DNA of 64,000 nt from NCBI GenBank assembly GCA_035526505.1, contig DATLCF010000002.1, forward strand, positions 62,001-126,000, read 5' to 3'. How positions within the stretch are numbered: the stretch's first letter is position 1; each line of letters opens with the position of its first letter. Under the pieces are notes generated by a model. The model did no database searches and was not told the DNA's origin. It saw nothing but the letters and a program-made list of their open reading frames with translations. Made by a program: the position numbers and the translations under genes. This DNA is from DATLCF01 sp035526505 (lineage in GTDB: Bacteria > Patescibacteriota > Saccharimonadia > Saccharimonadales > UBA4665). This document shows positions 9,625 to 18,994 of this stretch, piece by piece.

Positions 9625-10451
9625 ACAATCCCATCGTAAGCGTTGTGGTAACCACCCGCAATAATCACCGTACTTTAGACCAGTGCCTGAGCTCTATTAT
9701 TAACCAAACGTATAAGCCCCTAGAGCTCATTGTGGTTGACCGCGATTCTACCGACGGTACCAAAGACATTGCCCGTTTTTATACCGACCTGGTATTTAAT
9801 TGCGGGCCGGAGCGTTCGGCGCAGCGCAATTTTGCCGTCGCCCGGGCCAGTGGCGAATACGTGGCTATTATTGATTCCGATATGGAGCTGTCGCCCCACG
9901 TTATTCAGGACTGCGTGGATACCATGCAGTACAAACCGCAAACTACCGGCATTATTATTCCCGAAGAATCATTTGGTCGTGGCTTTTGGGCCCAATGCAA
10001 ACGGCTGGAGCGTTCATTTTATAACGGCAACGATGCCATCGAAGCCGCCCGTTTTTTTACCAAAGACGTGTACGAGCATGTGGGCGGCTATGACCAAACA
10101 ATGGTCAGCGGTGAGGACTGGGACCTATCGGCCCGGGTGCGCAACCTGGGACGTATCGAACGCATTACGTCAATCATTCGCCACAACGAGGGCGACTGTC
10201 GGCTCATCCCACTGCTGCGCAAAAAATACTACTACGCCGGGCAAGCCCGCGCCTATCTAGCCAAAAATAACGTTGGCGCCAAGCTGACCGCCAATGCCGG
10301 CCCCATCCAGCGTTACAAAATGTTTTTATCCAAACCTCGCAAACTATTTAGTAACCCCTTTACCGGCACTGGCATGTTGTTTATGAAAACCTGCGAATTT
10401 TTGTTTGGCGCTTTCGGTTACGTCTTTTCGGGCAGGCGGCAACGCGTATGA
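9621..10451 (+). CDS. Family 2 glycosyltransferase
   Basis: A 276-residue GT-A enzyme without long membrane segments apart from a hydrophobic C-terminus. Motifs visible: VVVTTRNNHRTLDQCLSSI near the N-terminus, DRDSTDGT (40-47) for the nucleotide site, and the DSD triad at 85-87 for metal. GGYDQTMVSGEDWDLSARV corresponds to the conserved ED catalytic-base region of inverting GT2 enzymes. It overlaps both neighbours by four bases in the polysaccharide operon. Confidence 0.9.
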   Translation: MNNPIVSVVVTTRNNHRTLDQCLSSIINQTYKPLELIVVDRDSTDGTKDIARFYTDLVFNCGPERSAQRNFAVARASGEYVAIIDSDMELSPHVIQDCVDTMQYKPQTTGIIIPEESFGRGFWAQCKRLERSFYNGNDAIEAARFFTKDVYEHVGGYDQTMVSGEDWDLSARVRNLGRIERITSIIRHNEGDCRLIPLLRKKYYYAGQARAYLAKNNVGAKLTANAGPIQRYKMFLSKPRKLFSNPFTGTGMLFMKTCEFLFGAFGYVFSGRRQRV

Positions 10452-11503
10452 CCCTGCCCGCATTTTTGGCGCAGCACCAGTTGGATAATAGCTTGCTGCT
10501 GGGCTTTTACGGCGGCGGCAATTACGGCGACGAATTACTTATGGAGGTGCTGGCTGGCTTATTGCAACAGCAGAACACGCAAAACGTAAGCATTGCCTAC
10601 CAGCAGCCACAAAACTACACTGCCTATCACCACGATTTTGGCTATCCGTTGGTGGATATGCACAATAAAAAAGCGGTCGCCACGGCCGTGCTGCACAAAA
10701 AACGCATAGTGGTTGGGGGTGGCGGCCTGTGGGGTATGGATGTAAATCCTAACGTATTGCTCATGAGTATTATGTTGTTTGCCAGCCGCTGGTTGCTGCA
10801 CAAAAAAGTCTATTTGCTGGCCGTGGGCCGCTACAATTCCACACCGCGTATGGGTCGTATTAGTGCCTGGTTGGCTGGCAAGGCGGCCAATGCGATTATT
10901 GCCCGCGACGATGAAACCTACCAGAATTTTAAGCGCATTCAAAAACACACCTATCAGGACAACGATATTGCCTGGTATATTGACCAGCTCAATTTGGAAC
11001 CATATGAGGCCGATGTGACGGCACTGGAACACCGGCTGCACATCACTGGCAAAACAATATTTATTACGCTGCGCCGATTTCGCGGCAACGACCAACACCA
11101 TTTGGCGGCCGTGGTAGGGCAGTGTCTGGAACAAAACGCTGGCAAACACCTGATTATCGCGCTTATGGAACCGCGCAGTATTGACCCCGAAGGTTTTAAT
11201 TTGCTGCAATCATGGCGGCACACATACCCCAACCTGCAAGTTATAGACTTTGCGTATAACCCGCTGGCCCTGTTTTTGTTTTTCCGCAAGCACTGCGACA
11301 ACCTGGTGTTCATTGGCCCGCAGTTCCACGCAATATTAAGCGCCCATCTTACCGGCGTGCCGTACTTGCCCCTGGCCTATGACAACAAAGTACGCAACCT
11401 GCTGCAACACATTGCACCACAGGCGCAGCCTATTACCGTACAAGCACTGCAGCCGCAACATATACAAGAATTTATAGACCGAGCCTACGCTCCCGCAACG
11501 TAA
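10448..11503 (+). CDS. Polysaccharide pyruvyl transferase family protein (CsaB/WcaK-like)
   Basis: A 351-residue protein beginning, after a short lead, with LLGFYGGGNYGDELLMEVL. This is the glycine-rich N-terminus shared by CsaB/WcaK/EpsI-type pyruvyltransferases, and VVGGGGLWGMD follows near residue 90. The fold is GT-B-like. Members add ketal pyruvate to sugars of secreted polysaccharides, giving them negative charge. It is the last gene of the overlapping block; a 159-bp spacer follows. Confidence 0.85.
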   Translation: MTLPAFLAQHQLDNSLLLGFYGGGNYGDELLMEVLAGLLQQQNTQNVSIAYQQPQNYTAYHHDFGYPLVDMHNKKAVATAVLHKKRIVVGGGGLWGMDVNPNVLLMSIMLFASRWLLHKKVYLLAVGRYNSTPRMGRISAWLAGKAANAIIARDDETYQNFKRIQKHTYQDNDIAWYIDQLNLEPYEADVTALEHRLHITGKTIFITLRRFRGNDQHHLAAVVGQCLEQNAGKHLIIALMEPRSIDPEGFNLLQSWRHTYPNLQVIDFAYNPLALFLFFRKHCDNLVFIGPQFHAILSAHLTGVPYLPLAYDNKVRNLLQHIAPQAQPITVQALQPQHIQEFIDRAYAPAT

Positions 11504-11662
11504 ACACCACTCTTCTAAACCTAAAAAAGGACTGGGGTTCTGTCAGCCGGTCCGCCCCCACTACGTGCTCGTAAACTGCGCGCGCAGTAGGCGCTGCCCC
11601 GCCGACTGCCACTCCACTTTAATAAGGGGTTTCTAGGTCCTCAGTATCAGCAAAGGAGATTC
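11504..11662. other. 159-bp spacer inside the polysaccharide operon
   Basis: Unlike the other junctions of this operon, which overlap, this gap is G+C-rich and apparently non-coding in all frames. It contains a perfect 12-bp palindrome, CTGCGCGCGCAG (11576-11587), and ends with AAAGGAG as Shine-Dalgarno for the gene at 11663. I see no recognisable terminator or riboswitch. It may be an internal promoter or leader, or a scar of recombination. Confidence 0.35.
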
Positions 11663-14485
11663 ATGCGATTTATTTCTAACGGCGACTATATTTTTCCCTT
11701 CCAGTTCTCCCAGTATTGGGCGGAACACTTTTATACCTGGTCGTACCAACACGGCGCCGCCAACCCGGACGGCATTATGCGCTTGCCCGGGCGACTGGTA
11801 GATTTGCTGGTATTTGCCGCATTTGGCAATTTGGGTGTGGCCTACTTTTACGTTGTTTCGTGCCTGGCCATTGCCTTTGTGTCATTCTGGTGGTTTGCCC
11901 GGGTGTTTTTGGGCGCACAGCAGCGCGGCGTGCTGGTTTTGGGCGCCTTGTTTTTTGCACTCAACCCCATCTTTTTGGGCAATTTGTCTAAGGTGGGTTT
12001 GGTGCTGGCGGTAAGCATGCTGCCAGTGGCCTTGGGCGCACTGAAACAAGCGTTTGTGCTCAAGCGCATGAGCTACATGTTTTTGGTAGTTATTGCGCTG
12101 AATATTTCACTGCTGCACCCATTTACTTTTACTATTAACCTGCTGGCTGTGGGCGCCTATGCCGTGCACTTGGCACGCCGGCATGGGGCATGGGTGCGCG
12201 ACAAGCTGCCGGCATTTGCAGTAGTGGCAGTATTGGCCTTGGCACTGAATGCGTACTTGCTGCTGCCGCTGTTTAGCTTGGGTACGGTAGATAAAGGCGC
12301 GCTGGCCGATACTGTAACCAAAACACCAGTGGACTACACCAGCCTTGTGGATATTGCCAACACTGGCGATGTATTTACGGGGCTGTCGCTGTCCAAGGGC
12401 GTATTAAAAGATTACGAATTTTATAACAGCATAACCTGGCCGTTTTATTTCCTGGGCGTGTTTGTCTTTTATACCTTGCTGTTCGGGGTATATGTACGCA
12501 CCGAAAAACGGGCCAAGCCGCAGGATCGCTGGCGTTTTGTGCTATGTGTGGGTATATTTTTGGCGTTGTTGGCCTTAAGCACGGCCACGTTCATGCACAC
12601 GGGCACACTTATTAAATTTATTATCGGCTTGCCCGGCGGGTGGATGTTCCGTTCACCGTTAAAGTGGCAATTGTACATGCCGCTGGTACTGTTTGCTGCA
12701 CTGGTGATTGCGCTTAAACACGTGCGTGAGGGCAAAGGGCTCAAATTATTGTATGCCGCGTTTGGGTGCACCTTTGTGCTTATGAACGCGTACTTGTTTG
12801 TACAGGTATATAAGCGGCTGTTAACGCCACGGTCGCTAACGTATTTTGGTGCATTGGCCAATGTAGACTTTTCACATCGTAATCTGCTGTTTGTGGATTC
12901 CACTGCTTGCATGGCCTTTGCGCAAAACCATCCGGGCGTGGCCACCGAACTTAACCAAGTATTTATTTCGCGTCAGGTACAAGTTAAGCACGTGCAGCCT
13001 GGCGAGCTGGATACTGTACATGTGGGGCAGTTTGATTACGTTATGGGCTGCCAGGGCAATTTGGACACCAGCTTGTTGCAAGAACGCTATGCTTTTGCAC
13101 GCAGGCAATCATTTGCCAACGATACCTATATGCTGTACCAAAACATCAAGTCAGAAGCCTATGTGGCAGCCATACCCCAGCCCTTTGTACTGGAAACGCC
13201 GGAAAATATCAGCGGAAAATACGCCTTTGTCAAACAAACGCTGGGCCAGCCTTTTACCTTTGCAGCAAATACCAAAGGGCCAGGACTGCAAAGCGTGTTC
13301 GACACCTTATCGCCGGCCAATGTTCAAAACGGTGCGCTTACCGATACCGTAAAACCCGTGGCACCCGGCCCGCAGCATTTATATATTGCGGGCAAACAGC
13401 AGTTGTATTACGCAGTGCAGGGCACTAGGGTAGAGATAACCCCTAAAGCTTCTAAGGCTGTAGCCAAAGTCACCAACGCGCCCATTACTGTAAACGTGCC
13501 GCAGGGCCGACAACTGCAGCTGACATATCGTGACCCGGCATTTTCGTATACCAACGCCATCCAAAACCCGTCATTCGAACAAGGCCTGTGGCAGCCAAAA
13601 GTGGGCGACTGCAATGCCTATGACAAAGCGCCCGATTTAGGCATGCGCCAGGACAAGGTCATGCACAGTCACGGCCAGGCCTCGCTGGAATTAACTGCCA
13701 CAAAGCATATTGCTTGCACTGGCCCAGGCGACATTGCTGTGCAGCCGGGTGAACACTACGCGTTGAGTTTTGACTACGCCAGCCAAGGCGGCCGCTACGG
13801 TGGCTATTATGTAAGTTTTGACGATACCGGCATGACCGCCACTGGCCAGCGATTGCCTGCCACCAACAGCCAGTGGGTGCCATTTAATACCGACATTACC
13901 GTGCCCGAGGGCGCTACCAGCATGCACTTGCTGTTCTACGCCTACCCCAACAATACGCCTGGCGGCGTGGGTCAGGCACATTACGACAACGTGGTGCTAA
14001 CCAAAGTACCCGATGTTACTGACAAATTTTTTATGATGGGCGGCAGCCTAAACCCGACATCACCCCCGGGGGTAACATTTACAGTGCTTAATCCTACAAA
14101 AACATTGGTGCAGGTACGTGGCGCCAAGACCGGATTTTATCTGAAAACCAAGGAAAGCTACAATCGGTTGTGGCAGCTAAAACTAGATCCCAATACGCAT
14201 GGTTTGCAAGGGCTATTGATAGATACTGCAGCCGTATCGCCGCATGACCACATACGCCTGAATGGCCTCATGAACGGTTGGTATGTTGACCCCACAGCAT
14301 TGTGCGCTACGCAGCAAACGGGCTGCACACACAATGCCGATGGCACCTATGACTTACAACTGGTCATGTCGTTTGCGCCGCAGCGCTGGTTTTACGTGGG
14401 CAGCGTGATAAGCCTGATCGCGGCACTAGCAGTGGCCAGCTATGTTGTATTTGATATTTGGCGGCACAAAGGGGAAAAGCGATGA
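11663..14485 (+). CDS. AftD-like GT-C family membrane protein with carbohydrate-binding domain
   Basis: A 940-residue protein. The first ~400 residues hold about ten hydrophobic helices. A long extracytoplasmic part follows, including a CBM4/9-like jelly-roll that begins NPSFEQGLW and ends near YDNVVLTK. A single helix at the C-terminus (about 910-932) ends in a basic tail. The pattern matches arabinofuranosyltransferase-D-like GT-C proteins, which use polyprenyl-phosphate sugars. The protein begins at GDYIFPF, the region that normally follows a first membrane helix, so one helix seems missing at the N-terminus. AAAGGAG lies six bases before the ATG. The stop overlaps the next start. Confidence 0.7.
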   Translation: MRFISNGDYIFPFQFSQYWAEHFYTWSYQHGAANPDGIMRLPGRLVDLLVFAAFGNLGVAYFYVVSCLAIAFVSFWWFARVFLGAQQRGVLVLGALFFALNPIFLGNLSKVGLVLAVSMLPVALGALKQAFVLKRMSYMFLVVIALNISLLHPFTFTINLLAVGAYAVHLARRHGAWVRDKLPAFAVVAVLALALNAYLLLPLFSLGTVDKGALADTVTKTPVDYTSLVDIANTGDVFTGLSLSKGVLKDYEFYNSITWPFYFLGVFVFYTLLFGVYVRTEKRAKPQDRWRFVLCVGIFLALLALSTATFMHTGTLIKFIIGLPGGWMFRSPLKWQLYMPLVLFAALVIALKHVREGKGLKLLYAAFGCTFVLMNAYLFVQVYKRLLTPRSLTYFGALANVDFSHRNLLFVDSTACMAFAQNHPGVATELNQVFISRQVQVKHVQPGELDTVHVGQFDYVMGCQGNLDTSLLQERYAFARRQSFANDTYMLYQNIKSEAYVAAIPQPFVLETPENISGKYAFVKQTLGQPFTFAANTKGPGLQSVFDTLSPANVQNGALTDTVKPVAPGPQHLYIAGKQQLYYAVQGTRVEITPKASKAVAKVTNAPITVNVPQGRQLQLTYRDPAFSYTNAIQNPSFEQGLWQPKVGDCNAYDKAPDLGMRQDKVMHSHGQASLELTATKHIACTGPGDIAVQPGEHYALSFDYASQGGRYGGYYVSFDDTGMTATGQRLPATNSQWVPFNTDITVPEGATSMHLLFYAYPNNTPGGVGQAHYDNVVLTKVPDVTDKFFMMGGSLNPTSPPGVTFTVLNPTKTLVQVRGAKTGFYLKTKESYNRLWQLKLDPNTHGLQGLLIDTAAVSPHDHIRLNGLMNGWYVDPTALCATQQTGCTHNADGTYDLQLVMSFAPQRWFYVGSVISLIAALAVASYVVFDIWRHKGEKR

Positions 14486-16071
14486 ATAAACGCCTATGTA
14501 TGGCCTACGGTATATATGTATTGGTAGCCCTGGCAGTGCTGCTGCCTATGCTCAAACCCGGTTTTATTCTGACGCTCGATATGGTGTTTGTGCCCACCCT
14601 GCGCATGCCGGATGCCGTAACCAGCAGCTATGTATTCCACGCCGGCCTGCATGTGCTGAATTTTGTATTGCCAGCCGACATTATTCAAAAATTGTTACTA
14701 ACATGCATTTTGCTGCTTTCTAGTATTGGCCTGCACCGGTTAGTGCGCTTACTGCAGCCCAACCAACAGCCGGGCGAGTGGGGCATATATATTGCTAGTA
14801 TTTTTTATGCTATTAACCCATTTACGTATTCGCGGTTTATGGCCGGGCAATATGCGGTGCTGTTGGGGTATGCGCTGTTACCATGGTTGGTGCGATTGTT
14901 AATTGCGTTTGATCGACAGCCGGACATGCGTGCTGCGGTTAAGGTAGGCGCATTGCTGGCGATTATCGGCATTGTGTCGATTCATACGCTGGGCAGTGTG
15001 GTAATTTTGGTAATTACGGGCATGGCCATTGTGCATTCGCAGCGGCCAACAACCATCAAATATACGTTGGCTGCGCTGGGTGTGTTCGTGCTATTAAGCA
15101 GCTACTGGCTTGTCCCGCTAGCGTTTGGCCGCAGTCAAACAGCCCATACCATTCAGTCATTTACCGCAGCCGATACCGCTGCATTTGCCAGCACTGGCAC
15201 TAGCGTGCTGGCGCGTAGTGGTAACATAGCGCGCCTGCAGGGTTTTTGGGCCGAGGGGCGAGACTTGTTTTTGCTGCCCCAAGACCAGGTAGCGTTATGG
15301 GGGCTAATGGCCTTGCTATTCCTGGCACTGGTTGCAACTGGCGGTATGGTACTGTGGCGTCGGCACCCGGCAATAGTACTATGGCTGGTGGTGAGTATGG
15401 TATTGGCCGCAGCATTGGCAGCCGGGGTCTTTAGCACAATTTTGACCAGCCTGGGCTTTCGTGAACCACACAAGCTGGTGGCGTTGGTAGCCTTGGGCTA
15501 TAGCGTATTTTTAGCTTTTGGTAGCAATGCATTCTTAAGTGCAATGCAAAAAAAATCATCCGCCGTGTATACAGTAGCGGCGGTGCTGATTGTGCTATTG
15601 CCATTCGCATTCATGCGCGGTATGTTCTGGGGCTTTAACGGCCAGTTAGTGCCGCGGCACTATCCCACTCAGTGGGCGGCCACAGACCAAATGCTGCAGC
15701 AGGATAGCGATAACTACCGCGTGTTGTTTTTGCCCTGGCACCAATACATGAGCTTCCAATTTGCCGGCCGTATTATTGCCAATCCTGCGCCGCAGTATTT
15801 CAGCAAGTCGGTGCTCATGAGTACCGACCCGGAACTAGGCGGTGCAGCCAGTGGTAAACAAACCGCCGACCAAGTCGCTATTGAAAAACTGCTTACCACT
15901 AAGAACGATGTCGCACCACAGCTTGCCAATCGTAACATCAAATACATTGTGCTGGCGCACGAAGTTGACTGGCGCAAGTACGATTTTCTAACCCGACAGC
16001 CAGGTATTCAGCCAATATACCAATCCAATGCGATTACACTGTTTGCCAACCACGCTTGGGAGGGCCAATAG
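14482..16071 (+). CDS. GT-C/AftD-like membrane protein
   Basis: 529 residues, starting at the ATG overlapping the previous stop (ATGA). An upstream in-frame TTG at 14458 is less likely. The N-terminus has a membrane helix followed by LKPGFILTLDMVF, the extracytoplasmic loop with the acidic residue (D) expected in GT-C enzymes. INPFTYSRFMAGQYAVLLGYALLPW follows a few helices later. About 12 helices and a soluble C-terminal tail are visible. It pairs with the preceding protein and probably acts on the same polymer. Confidence 0.7.
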   Translation: MNKRLCMAYGIYVLVALAVLLPMLKPGFILTLDMVFVPTLRMPDAVTSSYVFHAGLHVLNFVLPADIIQKLLLTCILLLSSIGLHRLVRLLQPNQQPGEWGIYIASIFYAINPFTYSRFMAGQYAVLLGYALLPWLVRLLIAFDRQPDMRAAVKVGALLAIIGIVSIHTLGSVVILVITGMAIVHSQRPTTIKYTLAALGVFVLLSSYWLVPLAFGRSQTAHTIQSFTAADTAAFASTGTSVLARSGNIARLQGFWAEGRDLFLLPQDQVALWGLMALLFLALVATGGMVLWRRHPAIVLWLVVSMVLAAALAAGVFSTILTSLGFREPHKLVALVALGYSVFLAFGSNAFLSAMQKKSSAVYTVAAVLIVLLPFAFMRGMFWGFNGQLVPRHYPTQWAATDQMLQQDSDNYRVLFLPWHQYMSFQFAGRIIANPAPQYFSKSVLMSTDPELGGAASGKQTADQVAIEKLLTTKNDVAPQLANRNIKYIVLAHEVDWRKYDFLTRQPGIQPIYQSNAITLFANHAWEGQ

Positions 16072-16072
16072 C

Positions 16073-16588
16073 ATGAATATGGCCCGCCCAACCCGCCTGC
16101 GTTCTGTTGATGGTTTTGCGCACCGGCGCAGGCCAGCTGCTGGAGCCCCCCCACCGGCCACCCAGCAGCTGGCCATAGCGCCGGTGCTGCAATTGCAGCC
16201 GGCAAAGCGCAGATACGCCCGCCCAACCACATCGGTAAAACGCAAACGGCGATTGCCAGACTGGCTACAATATCAGCTTATCATTTTTGGTGCCATGATT
16301 GCCGGCTATGGCATGCAGTCGTACGCCTTTGGCGAAGTGGCGGTGGTTTGCTACGGCATTGCAGCATTTATTTGGCGCGTACCCAGCCGCACTACCTTTA
16401 CTCTAGCGCTCTTATCTATGGTAGCCACCATTTTATTGTTGGTGGGGCGGGGCAATGTGGCGCTTGCGCAAAATTTTGCCACCTTTACATTTTTGTTTCT
16501 GGTTGTCGGGGTTATTACCCTGAGTCGTGAACTAAAAAAGGAAGGAGGCCGTATATACAGCAGAAGAACCAATAACAACCAAGGTTAA
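16073..16588 (+). CDS. Small polytopic membrane protein of the polysaccharide operon
   Basis: 171 residues. The start is the ATG two bases after the preceding stop, with GGGAGG upstream. An Arg/Pro/Ala-rich cytoplasmic N-terminus (about 65 residues) is followed by three to four hydrophobic helices and a basic C-terminus. No family recognised. Its position suggests a role in assembly or export of the glycan, by context only. Confidence 0.6.
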   Translation: MNMARPTRLRSVDGFAHRRRPAAGAPPPATQQLAIAPVLQLQPAKRRYARPTTSVKRKRRLPDWLQYQLIIFGAMIAGYGMQSYAFGEVAVVCYGIAAFIWRVPSRTTFTLALLSMVATILLLVGRGNVALAQNFATFTFLFLVVGVITLSRELKKEGGRIYSRRTNNNQG

Positions 16589-16601
16589 ATTAGGAGGAAC
16601 A

Positions 16602-16931
16602 ATGTTTCATAGAAACAACTTAGCGCTTGCGTCAGACAAGAAAAAGGCGCCCAACAAACTTATTGCCGGGTTCGCTGCGCTCGCAGCAACAGCCGTCATT
16701 GCCACCACTGGCATGGCAGCAGCCGCTACTAACGACATGCCCAGCAAACAAAGCTGTAAAAAGGCCGGATTCACCAATTACGGTCAGTGTGTCAAAGAGT
16801 GGAAGCACCAAAAGAACCACCCCGGCAGCGGATATGGTGGCGGTGGCAACAACAATAGTGTTGCCGTCAACCTGGAACTCGACCATTCCAATAACAATGT
16901 CTTTCAGGTTATTGTGAATATCTTTAACTAA
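16602..16931 (+). CDS. Small secreted protein, Gly/Asn-rich tail
   Basis: 109 residues with AGGAGGA before the ATG. An N-terminal signal-like stretch (about residues 18-45, ending MAAAATND) is followed by a short Cys-containing segment (SCKKAGFTNYGQCVKEWKHQ, two cysteines that could form a disulfide). A Gly/Asn-rich linker and a hydrophobic beta-like C-terminus (NVFQVIVNIFN) come next. Family not recognised. A terminator follows, closing the operon. Confidence 0.65.
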   Translation: MFHRNNLALASDKKKAPNKLIAGFAALAATAVIATTGMAAAATNDMPSKQSCKKAGFTNYGQCVKEWKHQKNHPGSGYGGGGNNNSVAVNLELDHSNNNVFQVIVNIFN

Positions 16932-16953
16932 GATAGGGTCCCTGGTATATCCG

Positions 16954-16982
16954 AAAGGCCGTCCGTTACAGGGCGGCCTTTT
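16954..16982 (+). terminator. Rho-independent terminator of the polysaccharide operon
   Basis: AAAGGCCGTCC and GGGCGGCCTTTT form a strong stem around a short loop, ending in a T-run. Confidence 0.8.
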
Positions 16983-16992
16983 ATGATTAATG

Positions 16993-17021
16993 TTGACAGC
17001 CGGGCACGCTTTACGCAAAAT
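16993..17021 (+). promoter_or_regulatory. Putative promoter for the 171-residue DoxX-like gene
   Basis: A perfect TTGACA (16993-16998) lies 17-18 bp upstream of an A-rich, poor -10 region (CAAAAT at 17016-17021). The downstream gene starts at 17036. Confidence 0.4.
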
Positions 17022-17035
17022 AAGCTTAAACGATT

Positions 17036-17551
17036 ATGGAAAATCAGCCCGCTACACCACCGTCTGCCGTGCCTAACAATGTCCTTCCTGTTCAGCCCAC
17101 CGTTCCTGCTGCTGTTGTGCCTCCTGTGACACCGGCCCCTTTGCCGGTTATGCCTGCGCCGCCAGCTACCGGCGTGCCTGTGCAACAGTCAGTGCCGGTT
17201 GCTCCGGTCATTGCCGCGCCTGCCGCGCCGTCCCAAGCCATCGCGCTTGGCCCCATTACTGGTACGCAGGCGCTAGATATGATTTTTCGGGTGGGATTTG
17301 CAAGTATCTTTTTAATCAACACCTTGGTGGCGTGGTTGTCGCCTAATGATTTTGTACACCTGCTGCAGAATAATCCACTTGTGCCTGTGCCGTCGGGCAT
17401 TTCGCTGACTTTTTTGGTACATATCGCTGCCTTTAACGACCTTGCCATTGGTATATTTGTACTAATGGGCCGCTGGAAAAAATGGGTATACGCCTGGGCG
17501 GGCGCCTGGTTCTTAGTAGTAACGCTTACCAAAATCGGCCATTTATTCTAA
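17036..17551 (+). CDS. Membrane protein with Pro/Ala/Val-rich N-terminus (DoxX-like)
   Basis: 171 residues. The first ~75 are low-complexity Pro/Ala/Val. The rest holds three to four helices (ALDMIFRVGFASIFLINTL, FLVHIAAFNDLAIGIFVLMGRW, AWAGAWFLVVTLTKIGHLF), resembling DoxX-like small membrane proteins. Function unknown. It is convergent with the gene at 17574. Confidence 0.55.
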   Translation: MENQPATPPSAVPNNVLPVQPTVPAAVVPPVTPAPLPVMPAPPATGVPVQQSVPVAPVIAAPAAPSQAIALGPITGTQALDMIFRVGFASIFLINTLVAWLSPNDFVHLLQNNPLVPVPSGISLTFLVHIAAFNDLAIGIFVLMGRWKKWVYAWAGAWFLVVTLTKIGHLF

Positions 17552-17573
17552 TAAATGGGTTCAACCATAATAA

Positions 17574-18269
17574 TTAGCTGCCCAGAATGCTGACCGAGCG
17601 GGCAAGTACCAGTGCCAGGGTAAAGACCGATACCAACGCCTGGACGCCCATAAGCGCCTTGGCCTGGACGGTCAGCGGCCGGGCATCGGCCGGTGCAAAG
17701 TTAATGGCATTAGTAACTGACAGGTATAAATAGTCGACAAATCCTGGCTGCCAGCGTGCATAATCGCGGCCTAAATCTTGCTGGGTAAACTGAAAGTCTT
17801 TATCATTTTTAGACCATTTCTTGCCCGACAACCCCGGACTGTCAATTTCCCAATACCACAGGGCAAAAACAATAATATTGGTCAAGAATATGGCCAAGGC
17901 CGATACCAGTAATTCACGGCCGGACAAATGGTTGCTGCCCATAATAAGCCGGCGGCCAACTATAATAAACGAACTAATGTTGGCAGCCGACAAGATGGCT
18001 AGCAAGGTAATAGCAATGGGACGATGCAGTGTACCATTTTGCCCGATATGACGCCGCGGCGAACTAATGGCAAGCGTAACCGCCAGGGCTATTTCGGCGG
18101 CGATAATCAAATATTGTGGGCCAAACGAAAGGCCGGGACCAATTGCCTCTACCGCAATCTGCAGAAGAATTGCTACAAACAGTGCCCCTTCGGCCATCCA
18201 TAGCTCCCTGTAGGTAATCGGGCGTATCCGCATATCATAACTATACGGCATTGCGCTTAACAGTGGCAA
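17574..18269 (-). CDS. Polytopic membrane protein, DUF1345-like
   Basis: 231 residues with about six helices. The last pair, with the intervening VDYLYLSVTNAINFAPADARPL, has the outline of a two-helix channel pore region, as seen in DUF1345 proteins; transport activity is not shown. The annotated start is a TTG. An ATG at 18251 is an equally good choice, and neither has a clear Shine-Dalgarno. Confidence 0.55.
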   Translation of the reverse strand: MPLLSAMPYSYDMRIRPITYRELWMAEGALFVAILLQIAVEAIGPGLSFGPQYLIIAAEIALAVTLAISSPRRHIGQNGTLHRPIAITLLAILSAANISSFIIVGRRLIMGSNHLSGRELLVSALAIFLTNIIVFALWYWEIDSPGLSGKKWSKNDKDFQFTQQDLGRDYARWQPGFVDYLYLSVTNAINFAPADARPLTVQAKALMGVQALVSVFTLALVLARSVSILGS

Positions 18270-18445
18270 TGGATGTTCATTACGTGGATGTCAATTGTCT
18301 CGAATGTAGCCAGGGCAGGCCCAGAATAACTTCGGCCAAGCAATATTCTGGTAGCTGCCGCCTCTTTGTATTGTCTAAGTCGCGGTAGGTATAGCTGTTC
18401 CATAATTAGGGGGATAAGCAGATTGGGCGTATACTTAAAGAAGTA

Positions 18446-18487
18446 ATGAGCCGTTTGTATGTTTTTGGTAGGTCTTATGAGGCATGA
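18446..18487 (+). CDS. Possible 13-codon leader peptide
   Basis: ATG at 18446 lies ten bases after TATACT (18430-18435). It opens 13 codons (MSRLYVFGRSYEA) whose stop overlaps the start of the next gene. Such geometry would allow leaderless initiation and translational coupling. No conservation data, so low confidence. Confidence 0.25.
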   Translation: MSRLYVFGRSYEA

Positions 18488-18971
18488 TATTGCCCAGACA
18501 AGTAACGGGGCTACCGTGTACGTTAACCTTTTGCAGTCCCATGCAGGGACGCAGATTTCTCAGCAGCCATATTTGCTAGGGCTCGTGAAAGAACTTGCCC
18601 AGCGTTTGGCCCCACAGACAGCAGAAGTACGCCTAGACCACGATATGGGGCGCGATATTGGTTACACCTATGTGGTCGAAACAACCGAAAAAGACACTAT
18701 TTTGTACGCCCAACGCACCCGTGACGATATTTTTACGCGTTTTGTCAAAAACGGCAAACCGCTTTCTACCCGCTACCTAACCGTTATATTGCGCCGCGAC
18801 GCAGATGGTGCGTACGAATTACACGACACCTGGATCGGCCGCCTGACACCGCCTCGTCCGGGCAGTACCACCGAAACGTCCAGCAGTAAGTCGTATTGGG
18901 CCAACCACGCTTTTGTATTCGACGGCCAGTCCCTGCAGCTACGCACTGTTACCAAAGTATGTCCGTATTAA
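18477..18971 (+). CDS. Hypothetical cytoplasmic protein
   Basis: 164 residues from the ATG at 18477, chosen over 18459 because GGTAGG precedes it. Soluble, with a beta-rich pattern: alternating hydrophobics in YTYVVETTEKDTILYAQ and RYLTVILRRDADGAYELHD. A conserved-looking DTWIGRLTPPRPG stretch lies near the C-terminus. I do not recognise the family. The possible leader peptide and the 19-residue basic protein flank it on the same strand. Confidence 0.55.
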   Translation: MRHDIAQTSNGATVYVNLLQSHAGTQISQQPYLLGLVKELAQRLAPQTAEVRLDHDMGRDIGYTYVVETTEKDTILYAQRTRDDIFTRFVKNGKPLSTRYLTVILRRDADGAYELHDTWIGRLTPPRPGSTTETSSSKSYWANHAFVFDGQSLQLRTVTKVCPY

Positions 18972-18994
18972 ACAGATATTAGAAAGAGAATAGT

